Source: Trichinella spiralis (lineage: Eukaryota; Nematoda; Enoplea; Trichinellida; Trichinellidae). From it: DNA of 64,000 nucleotides. Every line of letters starts with the position of its first letter. The first letter of the stretch is position 1. Positions 1 to 10,547 of the stretch are shown piece after piece. Both the position numbers and the translations under genes were made by a program. Location: the NCBI GenBank assembly GCA_000181795.3, contig CM012954.1, positions 8,251,832 to 8,315,831 on the forward strand, given 5' to 3'. The notes beneath the pieces were generated by a model. That model did not search any database, was not told where the DNA came from, and saw only the letters and a program-made list of their open reading frames with translations.

Positions 1-3000
1 AAGTTTCCGTTGCGACGTGGCAACATCCACCAGCAGCTTACTCTTGGCCGTATTACCACCGATGTGAAATGATCTCGAACGACTGAATCAAAAAATTAAA
101 ATTAACATATTACTGTACGTGTGAAAATCAACAAAAAAAGCTTCCACTTCACAACCTGTTCAACAGTGTTGGACTGACGTCGGCTTCAACTTTACTGGAC
201 ATCATCTTCTTCAACGGATTGTATTCTTTGCGTCGCAACCAGGCAGCCGTCTCTGGCCTGGGACTGCTGGCAGCGGATTTGCTTTTCGACGACAAGCCAG
301 CCTGCCGAGAAGACGACGACGAACAAGAAGCAGCTTTGTGACTATTGACGGCGGTTTGGGCTCGCTGCTGCTGGGGCTGCTGTTGGGCCGGCGCCCTCAT
401 GCTGAAACGGCCTCCGTCTCGTCGGGTGAATTTGTCCACGTTGCTTTTCGTCAACAACGGGGATTTGGCTTTGGAGCTTCGGGCGGTGGCCGGCGACGAC
501 CGACCAGATTTTGAACATCCCACAACCCCGCCGCCTCCGGCCTTTGAACCACCACCACACCCCGAAGAATCAGCCCCAGTCGACAACGGTTCACGTTTCC
601 GCACTGTTGAGGAGGAAGTTCTCAAAAAATATTCCACCTTTTCAACGCTATCCGCCGGGCTGTTGTTGCCAAGTTGGATGAAAAAATTTTCATTTCCAAA
701 TTTGTCACCTTTTTTCTTCACCAAATTCTCCTCGTCAACGTCATTTTCCTTGGAATGTGCCGTTTCGAAAATTTCCTAAAATACAAATAAAACAACAAAC
801 AAATCATCATCGTCATTTTCATCAATGAAATTAATATGAAATAAATTTGTCACCGATTTATTGGCAAAATAATCCCGTTCCAATATGTAAGTTGCACTGT
901 CGCTCAAGTTGTCATCTTCCAACGAGCCTGCCTTGTTGCATGCATATTCTAATTTAGAAGAATCCACGTCAACAACCGTTTCAATATCATTAACTGCCTT
1001 TGCAACATTTTTCACTAAAAATATTGAAATTTCATAATAAAGCAAAAAAAAAATAAAATTAATCAATTAATAAAATATAAGACAAACTTGGACGGTAAGA
1101 TGAACGTTTCGGAACTGTTGCCGATTTCTGTTTCACAGGCTAAAATAGCAAATTTACATAAATAATAACGAACAAATACAACTATTCAATTTCAAACATG
1201 CAACACAATTGCAACAACTACTAATCATATTATTGTTCACATTATTATCAAATTCAACCGACCTGCTTTGGTGGCGTTGATTTCTTTAAAGCTACCATAT
1301 TTGTTGTAGACATATCATCATTAAAATGAATAGTAAAAGCGTGATTTTCTGTTATTGAAAAAAAGAACAAATGAAACATGGGGAAAAAATATAATAATTT
1401 CGCCTCAAACGAACATTCCATACCTCGTCTGTTGATATTTGAGGAGCTTGTTTCGCCGGAACCATTAACAAACGGAATGTCCATGCGTATACTTTGTTGC
1501 TTCGTAATTGTTGCTGTTTCACCAACCTCAGCAGCAGCTTCTGTTGAACACTTTTCGTTCACGACGTCCGTAGACGCATTCGACAATCGCCTTTCACTAT
1601 CTTCTTTAGGTGAGATTTCTGTTCAAAAAAATGTAAATTAACTAAACAAAAAATAATGCTATGAATTTACCAAAATCAGACTGAGGCTTCGATTCTTCAC
1701 GATTCCACCATGCTGGTGCTTCACCAAATAATGGTGTTCGGCCATGATCCTTTTCCAACTCTGCAAATACAACAAAATGACAACTGTCGCATTCGAATTT
1801 CTCAATTTTCACTAGGGCAACATTTTCAAAAAGCTGAATATATAATACAACGCAAAGTACGAGGGTGCAAATTTAATCATACATGCTTGATATTACAATT
1901 AAAAAAAATAACAGTGAACTACTAGGTCAAACTAAATGATACAATTAAATAGAGTAAAATAAAAAGAGGAAATAAATAAAAAGTTACTTACTAGCTCCAG
2001 TGTGATAGCGAAGACCAGATGTAGCAGGGATGTTTGTTTGTACAGCTTCTTCCTTGTCTGACGATTGGTTGGACGAAACTGAAGGAGGAAAAGAATCTTC
2101 ACTTACTTTGCTTTGGTTTTGCACAAATTCCACTTCTTTGCGTTGTAATGCGGGAGAAGTTACAGGCGAAGGGATATAAACACTGGGTCGGCAGACGGTG
2201 GCTGGGATCATATTTTCAGAAACGTTAACCGGATAAGTTGCACGAGTCACTGATTGCCTGATTGCAGAACACGAATCTGCTGGACAATGACAATATGAAA
2301 AGGATTCTTTCGAATAAGGTAACATGCCGTGATGGACGAGGAAAATATTCGATGCCGTTGGAATTGAATTTACGTCGGTAGAAAATGGAGGCATTGTAGG
2401 CTGCTGCTGCTGTAACATTTGCTGTTGTTGTTGTTGTTGCTGGTGATGATGATGATGATGGTAATGATAAGAACCATCACAAGCAATCCATGGACTACAT
2501 GCATGCGAACCAGGATATACATTTCCAACTATAGACGCATATTGCTGCGGCGTCCAAGCCTGGGAATTCAGTCCAGGTATATCGTTTTGCGCACAGCCAG
2601 ATTTCAGCCGATTGCAAATCGAATAAGCGCAACAGCACGAATGACACGAGCCATTCTGTGCTAAAGACGCGTATTCGGCATTTATCAAACAGCTGTGCTG
2701 AAATTGAGCTGGAAAAGTTAAATTGGACGAATGAGTGAATTGCTGGAAAACAGAATGAGCTGGACCAGAAATACACTGACTGCTCGCATTATCACTAACT
2801 GCTGCTGCAGTGCTCGACTCGCTGGAATCATTGTTATTCTATAAAAATTAATAAATCAATTTCAAATCGAAATTTTATTAACAAAAGTAAGCTATTAAGC
2901 TATTCAAAACTGCGCAAGTGAAAAACAAATTCTAACAATCAATAACAAAAATTATACAATTTCATGTCAATATTATCATTCGATTATTTTCACAGAAAAG

Positions 3001-3829
3001 AAATAAATGCATAAAATGAAAAACAATTCAGCAATCTTAATTATTAATTCAGTTTCAATTACTTTACACTTAATGTATTTTCATTTTATTTAATTCAGAA
3101 ACCTTTATTTATTTTTAATTTCTTGCCACCAAAAACTATCAACATATATATATGCTATTCGTAGCAATATCGTTAACATGTCGGCAACTACGAATTATAC
3201 AATTAATATTTATGTAATACAACCAAAATGGAATAATAAAAATGAAAAAGTAGAACTTAATTATAAAAATACACGTCTGTCTCCAGTAAAAAAACACATT
3301 TCCGCCATACATTAAATAAACTTAATGCTAATTTCAAAATCATGCAAACGGAACAAAAAATAAATAACGAATTCATACAGTTCCCTTTTTCAACGACCGA
3401 CCCAATAAAAATATACTTAATTACTACAATTTAAAAATTCCTTGAAAATTAGTACGGAAATTTTTAAGTAAAGAATTCAACTAGTTTCTGTAAAACTGTA
3501 AAAAAGCAATGGAAAACTACTAACTAAGAAAACACTGCTTCAATAAATTAGCAGAATTTACTTCCGCAAAAAGAGTGAGTCAGAAAAGGACTCGAGTTGA
3601 AATGCTAACAGTAAATGCGAATAATGAATTTTGCTATAGATGTTGATGATTCGGCGCACAATGAAAATCAATAATGATTGAAATACAAACACTGGATCCC
3701 CACCAAGCATATGCTTGATGTTCGTGTTTCCAGGGTTTCTCGTAAAAGTGGTCATTGAATCGAAAATAAAATTACCTGTTGTGCTGCATGGGCTTCATCT
3801 TCTGCGGGAGGAATTTCCGCAACGTTCAT
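1..3829 (-). CDS. CEP170-like centrosomal/microtubule-associated protein (partial, runs off left edge)
   Basis: Modelled exons on the minus strand are 3829-3776 (ATG), 2838-1992, 1760-1671, 1618-1424, 1348-1263, 1139-1088, 1014-854, 775-156 and 82-1 (open at the edge); phases agree at all junctions, giving 729 residues so far. Three motifs in the right order recall vertebrate CEP170: RTPLFGEAPAWWN (CEP170 has GTPLYGQPSWW), HAFTIHFNDD (ASFTIEFDD) and LSDSATYILERD (SDKGTYTIELE). CEP170 binds microtubules and sits at subdistal appendages of mature centrioles. The long second exon encodes a His6-Gln8 tract. Ser/Lys/Arg-rich low complexity follows, as in the family. The N-terminal FHA domain of CEP170 is not seen: the first coding exon has only 18 residues and nothing FHA-like lies upstream. 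Donor of the 620-nt exon is uncertain (156 or 153, same phase). Family call from remembered motifs, hence moderate. Confidence 0.62.
2405..2460 (-). repeat. His/Gln codon repeat in the CEP170-like gene
   Basis: Minus-strand CAT/CAC run followed by CAA/CAG run encodes six His then eight Gln, a Met-Leu and four more Gln. It is a length-variable type of repeat inside the second coding exon. Confidence 0.9.
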
Positions 3830-5389
3830 CTTGGAATTTCGAGCATGACTAATAGTCGACCATTTTTATTGAATGTATCTTTATGCACGCATGCAGTTAA
3901 ATACAAAATCGCTATGCATGCAATACAAATCTAAAAATCTAAAATGAAGCTCATTCATAAATAATATTTACGAAAATAATTGAAAAAAAATCCACTTACA
4001 TTAAATATACATTTCAGTTATCAATGAATGCAATAAACTCGTGTATTTTACCAATATAAAATTTCAAACAATAAAAATAATTGCCACGTAATTCAATTAT
4101 AACTGAAATTTCAAATAAAACAACTAAAATGTATTAAATTCACAGCTTCACATTTACCGTACTCCTATAGTATTAAAAAAGCAGCAGGTACAATATTAAA
4201 TTTATTCTACCAAATATTTGAATAAACATAACAATCAATAAAATCAGTCCTAATTTTAGATTTTGCAAACTGATTAGCTGATCAGTGAAGCATTAATAAC
4301 CAACAATACATTGGCAACTGCAGTCACTTTTGAAACTTATTTTACATCACTGCTTTCAGTAGTTGCTATTACAGAACAGAAAAAAAAGACTTTTAGTGCA
4401 CTTACAGTTGTACATTTTGACGTTTTCCCATTGACTTCAATGCTGAAAAATGGTGAGGAAAATTAATAATAAAACCGGTTACTTACCTGCTTTATAACGC
4501 ACGTTACAATATGGCTAAATTGCGCAAAAATCAATTTTTCTTCTTGAAAATCTCATACAAACCGAGTAATTACTGTAAATATTCATTTCAATTGTTCTAA
4601 ACTGTCACTTCAAGAAAAGAATGGTGTTTTATAGAAATTATAAACTGAAAAACAATTTTTTTCAATTTTATAAATTAAATTTCAAACTTTGTCAAATTGT
4701 ATAACAATTTTACACATTTTCACAGTAATAAAATTTTGTTAAAAGCAAATCAGTTCAACATGATGTGCCGATTGCAAATGAATGCTGACAGTAAACATTT
4801 CTTCATGGCTAGTGTTTGCACTGCCTTTGCCTATCTTTCACAACACCTATTTGTTTGTTCAGTTACTCAAGGTAGTAACTTCATTCATTATTGCTTGGCA
4901 ACAATAAGTAAAAATGGTTACACAAAAACAATACATATAGCTGCTCTTCAGTTAAAATTATTATCAAGAAAAGAGGAAGATTTATTTAACAGAAAACCAT
5001 ATCAGAAAGCATGTTGTCCAATATATTAATTATACAGTAAACAACAACAGTCGGGAAGAGTGTTTTAGGAATGATGTTCAAAAAATGAGAAATTAATAAA
5101 GCAGAATCAATACAGAATATGGCAAAAAGTAATAATAATAATAGTGATTAAACTGACAACAGACATTAATACTGTATGAAATGGATTGAAAATAACGAAG
5201 GGTAAAAATTATTTGACGTAAGTGAAAAAGTAGAAATTCAAACAAAATAAACCCACCATCGACCCATTGAAATTGATGAATTTTATCTTTTCTGCTTGCT
5301 GAAGTGAGTGATAAGAAAAGTCGACATTTCAACCACTGGAAAACGAATCAATTTACCCCGAACATTTTGGAAACTGCTGCCAACCAACA
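3830..5389. other. Intergenic region with a probable 5' UTR exon and one weak ORF
   Basis: This gap separates the divergent CEP170-like (-) and CUB-protease (+) genes. On the minus strand a clean donor GCAG|GTAAGT at 4487/4486 could end a 5' UTR exon of the CEP170-like gene, spliced to an acceptor ...CCAAG just before its ATG. On the plus strand 4760-5029 is an 89-codon open frame starting MMCRLQMNADSK with a hydrophobic centre; no family recognised and no clear splice or promoter support, so it is not annotated as a gene. The rest is AT-rich. Confidence 0.5.
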
Positions 5390-7851
5390 ATGATAGTCGA
5401 ACAAAATGCTCAACAATTATTATTCCTATTTCATTTCATAATTTCTTCAACAATCTGTAACAGTATACTATTTTTGTCAATAGTATAAAATTATTAAAAA
5501 TTTCAATTTCAGTTTCAATCAACTGTAGAATTGTACAGTCGGAAGAGTCTGTCAATTGTGGCGGCATTTACACGCTGGTGGACAATTCAATCTTGCGAGT
5601 GGTCAGTCCAAATTATCCTGAAAAAGGCTATCCGAACAATGCCAACTGCTTGTGGCAAATTCAGTGCAAAGTGAACATGGTGAAGATGGAAATGAAATTT
5701 TTTGAACTTGAACAATACGACAACTATACCTGTCCAGACAGACTGTGGCTCTCGTTGCCTGGAGATGTACAACAAGAAGCTGAAGAGCAGCAGCAGTTGA
5801 ACAACCACGGCTGCAACAGTTGGCCTGAGAAGCTAATTTTCAAACACCGAGCCCCGTTCAGCTTCAACTTGACTTTCCAAAGTGACGAACAATTTCGTTA
5901 CAGGGGTTTCGAATTGGAAATCACTGGCAAGGATCTCGGTCCTCCGGTACCGGCAGATTGTGGGCGCACGTATCGTTTGAAAAAAAGAAATACCAAATTT
6001 GCACTTCACACACCAAACTGGCCGCTCAATTATCCGAAAAATTCCGAATGCAAATGGACAATTGAAAACCCACTCCACGACCAAGGCCATTACATCAAAA
6101 TGGAAATGATCCACTTCGACACGCTCCAACCCCACCACATGTTGATTATCCATTCGAAAGATGATGAAACGAGACACCAATTTACGGGACAAATTAATAA
6201 TAAAAATAAACTTTATTTTTTCAAAACTGAACGATTGGAAATTTTATTTCTTTCAGACAACAATTATTACGATGGAAAATTTCACATTGAAGTTTCTACA
6301 ACCAAACAAGCAGGTAAAACCATTCATTCAGGCGTTGAAAAGTTTTACATTGTGATTAGCACAATCTATATAGCAGAACTTCACAACAAATCTCTCAAAT
6401 TCAAAAGTTTCCACTTTCACTATACTGTTTTTTGTTAACTCATAAGCTTTTATATATTTTTTTATATTTTATTTTCCAGAATGCCCTCGGACAAAAGTTA
6501 GATGCCCTGGAACAGACATTTGCATTCCTATGAAAAGCATATGTGATGGTAAAATTGACTGCCCAGGTGAACATGATGAAAATCTATCAGTCTGCAATGG
6601 TAAGTATTCTTTTATTATAAAGAACGCAATAATTAGATCGTAGAAAATCAAACAACCTCACATTAAACTTGATGTAATGTTTGTTTCAAAACGTCATCGC
6701 AAGTGTATGAAAAATAGACAAAATAAATAAAATAAGCTAAGTATCAAACTGTATGTATTTAAAGAAAAAAATCTTTTCTTACAACACGTACATGTATGAA
6801 CAGATTCTTGCTTAATTAAGTGCATAAAAACTGTGGCAAGCAACAAATTCCGTTGAATATTGAGCTGAAAGAATCAATTGCCACAAAAGCGAAACCAGGA
6901 AGTTGGCCTTGGGCAGTGAGCATTCATTCTTACACATTTCCAAAGCAAGTGCTCTGCGAAGCAACATTGATATCACCGAAATGGATTCTCACCACTGCAT
7001 ACTGTGCATTGAAAATCAGGTATTTGAATTATTTTCACAATTAATTTATACTTGATTTTCATTTAATAAAACAGTATGAATAAAAAAAATAATTCACAAT
7101 TTTTTTGGTTTAGTAAAAATACTGCGGAATATTTTGTTCGAATTGGTTCTTACTGGTCAAATGAAATGGAAGAATCGTGGGAATTTGATTCGAACATTAC
7201 AAATTTTTATTTTCACCCTGATCATCAAAGTGACAACCAAAATGATATCGCTTTAATACTTCTGCAAAATGGAGTGCCGATTCCGTTCAATAAACGGGTG
7301 AACATCGCTTGCTTGCCCGAAATAGATATACCCTTGGGCAGGCGCCCTAAGTACGCAAACACTGGCTGGGGTTCAACTGGTATTACAATATCATGTATGG
7401 ATTTTTCTTTTTTTTTTGATAAATAAGATGAAATATTTTTCAGATCTGGACAACAAAAAACAGCCCCTTTACCAAGCAATCACCTCACCATTATCAATTT
7501 ATAAATGCAATAGCACGTTGAAATGGTTCCAACCGATCACCAACCACATGCTTTGCTCGGTTTACAATAAACCTGAAAACCTAGACATCGTACTTGAATC
7601 TAATTTTTAAATATTTCTTGATATGCAAATTTATATGCAAATGCTTTCAGCTAAACAAAGGTGGACCTTACATGTGCAAGAACGACGAATCATCACAATG
7701 GCAGTTACACGGAACCATCATGAATTACATGAGGGCGTGGGACGAAGAAGAAGAAGATGATGAAGAGAAAGGTTTCGTAGTGTACACAAGTGTTGTCGCT
7801 TTTATAAATTTCATCTGGCAAACAATGCTCAATTATGAAAACGCAATTTGA
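5390..7851 (+). CDS. Secreted CUB-CUB-LDLa serine protease homologue, catalytically dead
   Basis: Seven exons: 5390-5456, 5513-6313, 6480-6599, 6821-7019, 7114-7394, 7444-7589, 7651-7851; 604 residues, all phases consistent. Residues 1-22 form a signal peptide. Two CUB domains follow (about 36-140 and 150-280; SPNYPEKGYPNNANCLW and TPNWPLNYPKNSECKW are typical CUB cores). An LDL-receptor class A module (about 290-325) has six Cys and the Ca-binding CDGKIDCPGEHDE signature. The C-terminal 270 residues are a trypsin fold (KPGSWPWAVSI, NDIALILL, ANTGWGS). The catalytic His is Tyr (LTTAYCA, residue 390, codon 7000-7002) and GDSGGP reads LNKGGP, so Ser195 is Lys (residue 541). The Asp of NDIAL remains. 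No Arg/Lys-IVGG activation site is visible. It therefore should not cleave peptides; such homologues usually act as binding scaffolds, cofactors or decoys outside the cell. An acidic EEEEDDEE loop near the end is unusual. Confidence 0.85.
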
Positions 7852-8703
7852 AAACATGCAATTTTAATTTCAATAATTTTGAAACAGTACGACATTTGTT
7901 CTCATTTTGAATTTACAAAATTATCATATAATCAATGTCCAAGTAAACAAACGTCGCGTTCATCGATTGAATTTGAATAAGCGATATTTCAAATATGAAG
8001 CCAATTTTGTTTTTGGAATTAATTATAAAATTCTTGCATTCGCAAAGACTGAACTGACTGAGATATAACACCGTTCGCAGCAACACAAGTTGGTAGAACA
8101 GATAAAAATAGACACACGTAGGTAGTGGTGAAATTTAAATAAAAAAAGTTTTAAAAACCTTCATACAGCAAGTTTGAATAATCGATCGATGACGAGTTGA
8201 TGATCAGTTCGACTGATCAACAAAGCAAATAACGACCTGTCCAGTTTTGCTTACGTTCGAATAATTTTGCTTTTTTCCCCCTCCAAGCACTCAAAAGCAT
8301 CACAATCTTCGTTCAAGTTGTCGAGATGGAATTCAATGCAAAGAATAGAATAGCACGAGTTCCAATAAACAGGACAGAAGAAACCGCTATCATACACAAA
8401 TCCGGAACTTTCAGCTAAATTGATGTTCACAATGACTGATTGACTGACGATGGCTGAAAATTTAATTCCCTTCCAATCCAATGCTATTTTATAATGCAGT
8501 CTCAGTCAACTAGCACTCAGGAATTATTTCAGCGCTTGTGTGTGTGTGTGTGGGTCTGTGTGCGTATGCATTTGTTTCAAAAACGCTTCTTATAATTAAC
8601 ATAAAGCAAAACTGCCTGAACTAAAGAAAAATCTAAGTTTATCAAATTTGTTGGTTAGCTAGAAAATTAAAAAAAAGAACAATATTTTTTTCTTCTTTTC
8701 ACA
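7852..8703. other. Intergenic, no clear gene
   Basis: Between two secreted-protein genes on the same strand. It contains a short (TG)n run at about 8538-8563. The minus strand 8481-8251 is open for 76 codons with several Cys (a stretch reading NEDCDAFECLEGE), but has no recognised domain. Immediately before the next ATG lies a pyrimidine tract ending ttcttttcac. Confidence 0.5.
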
Positions 8704-9893
8704 ATGCTAATAATTACTACTGCCACGAACATTGACTGGCCAAATCGAGCGACTGTTTTCCTGTTTTGGTTCTCAGTTGGTATTTTACACATTTTGTTCA
8801 CGGATGGTAGTGAAAGAAATGAAACGGTGAATAGTGCAAATTTGGAACCAAATGGTAAAACGTTGACCAACAGGTCAATGACCAGTGCCAAATTGACCCG
8901 TCGTCAGCAGCTGAGAATTATGCTTGGCTATTGTTCAAATGGAAATCAAGTTGTCGCTGCATGTTTCCCAAATTACAGATGTGGGCGCGGGTATTGGTGT
9001 GACACAAACATCAATCGCTGTTGTAAACCAAAAGTGCTCAACATTAATATACACTTTGTCAGCCCAGTCACAGGTCTACCCTATGGAAGTATTTGGAAGC
9101 CAACAATTCCTCCGTCAAGTCTCTTTTGTCGAGACGGTAGTCCGGCTGTTTCGAGGTGCCATCTTAATTCTGCATGCCCAGTAGGATTCATTTGCACGAT
9201 TGACAAACTGTGCTGCCGTAGTGGTACTGCTGCAAGTACTTGCATATTTTTTTTCAATTCCTCCTTTCTATCCCAGTATTAAACTTATTATTTCTAAATC
9301 TCATCATTGTCTAGGTTGCAATTTCGAAGCTGAACCAGTTGCACTATGTGACAGAGGAATGTGCGCTCCGAATCATTACTGCTCGAGGGATGGCTACTGT
9401 TGCCCTACAACTTATGGTATTAATTAGTGTTTCAAAAAAATACATTCCTTTCAAAAACGCTTTTTCAAATATCATACCCTATAATCCTGCCTCAATTTTC
9501 TTAATCCTTAAATTTAAACTCAAGTTTCAGGCGGAAATGTGTGTCCAAATGGTGCCACGCCAATCGGTTTGTGCGAACAAGGACTCTGCCCACTCGGCCA
9601 CGAATGTATCAATGGGCAAATCTGTTGCCCAGAACAACCCTACACTGACAACTGGCAAAGTATGAGATTAAACAGAACCAAACACAGAACTCTGATTTTC
9701 AAAAATTTTAGTTTCGGTATGTCCTAACAACAGAGAGCCCGTGGGCGAATGTATCAACGGACTATGTCCAGCGGATATGGTGTGCATCAACGATGTCTGC
9801 TGCCCAATCAGTGACCTAATGAAACTTCTTCATTATAAGAAGAGAAATTTATTGCATGGTAAAAAAGCCAACAATCCTAGCAGGGCAAATTAA
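8704..9893 (+). CDS. Secreted/anchored protein with five WR1 (lustrin-type) cysteine repeats
   Basis: Exons 8704-9223, 9315-9416, 9531-9659 and 9712-9893 give 310 residues with matching phases. The start is the first ATG and is followed by a hydrophobic segment (TVFLFWFSVGILHILF) that can be a signal peptide or anchor. Five Cys-rich units follow, each of the form C-x(n)-C-x(4-6)-C-x(5)-C-x(5-6)-CC, for example CINGLCPADMVCINDVCC. This is the nematode WR1/lustrin cysteine repeat, known in extracellular proteins but without a defined biochemical role. Introns fall between repeats, so exons roughly equal modules. At CAT G|GTAAAA (9858/9859) an alternative last intron to an acceptor at 9949 would replace the tail with a basic one ending HKRRSLFK and stop at 9999; the unspliced reading stops at 9893. 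I cannot choose between them. Confidence 0.8.
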
Positions 9894-9999
9894 ACCATTA
9901 TTGAGAAACAAACACAAAAGAATGTTCAGTACTTAACTTTTCTGTGTAGCTGCTACTCATCAACTCGTACAACACAAACGACGTTCGTTATTCAAATAG

Positions 10000-10547
10000 C
10001 ATTGGATAGAAAACATTACGTTAGTTAGAAATTTAATTACTGCAAAAAAATTATTCAAACGAATAAAAACTAAAAGAAAAAAGAAATCTTGCAGTAAAAT
10101 AATACTAAATATATTCCGCTCAACTTATGCTCATGGAAAAACCTCAAAATTCACAAACTCTTCGTATTTATTTATGTCTCAAAATTTCAAAATATCGAAT
10201 TAAATACGAAACATCCCATGAAAAGTACTTAAACAATTTTCTTGCAACCGATATATTAATAAACAGTAACAGCCTGTAAATAGTGCCTATTACTTGTGAA
10301 CTGTTGTTCAGCATCGGTTAACAAACAGCCAATTGTCCAATGTAGCCACTGTAGTCGATTAGTTATAAACAATGTACGCCAACTCAATGCATAAGCAACA
10401 GATTTCAACAATGAAAGATTGCCAAAGATTCTATGACTATTGTTTTCACGTTTAAGCCAATATCACCAAGCCTTATTATTATGGGATCACAACATGCAAC
10501 ACAGAAAGCTATAGATCTGTCTTTGCATCTAATCCATTTGTAGAGGC
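10000..10547. other. Intergenic, no clear gene
   Basis: AT-rich spacer between the WR1-repeat gene and the acidic-protein gene. Only short chance frames are visible. It presumably holds the promoter of the downstream gene, but I see no distinctive motif. Confidence 0.6.

Noticed and set aside
149-779. Overlapping plus-strand frame of 144 codons opposite the last long CEP170-like exon
   Set aside because: The minus frame joins eight other phase-correct exons with family motifs; the plus frame is its antisense shadow.
4760-5029. 89-codon plus-strand frame as a gene
   Set aside because: No recognisable domain, no clear start context and no splice partner; kept only as a remark in the intergenic entry.
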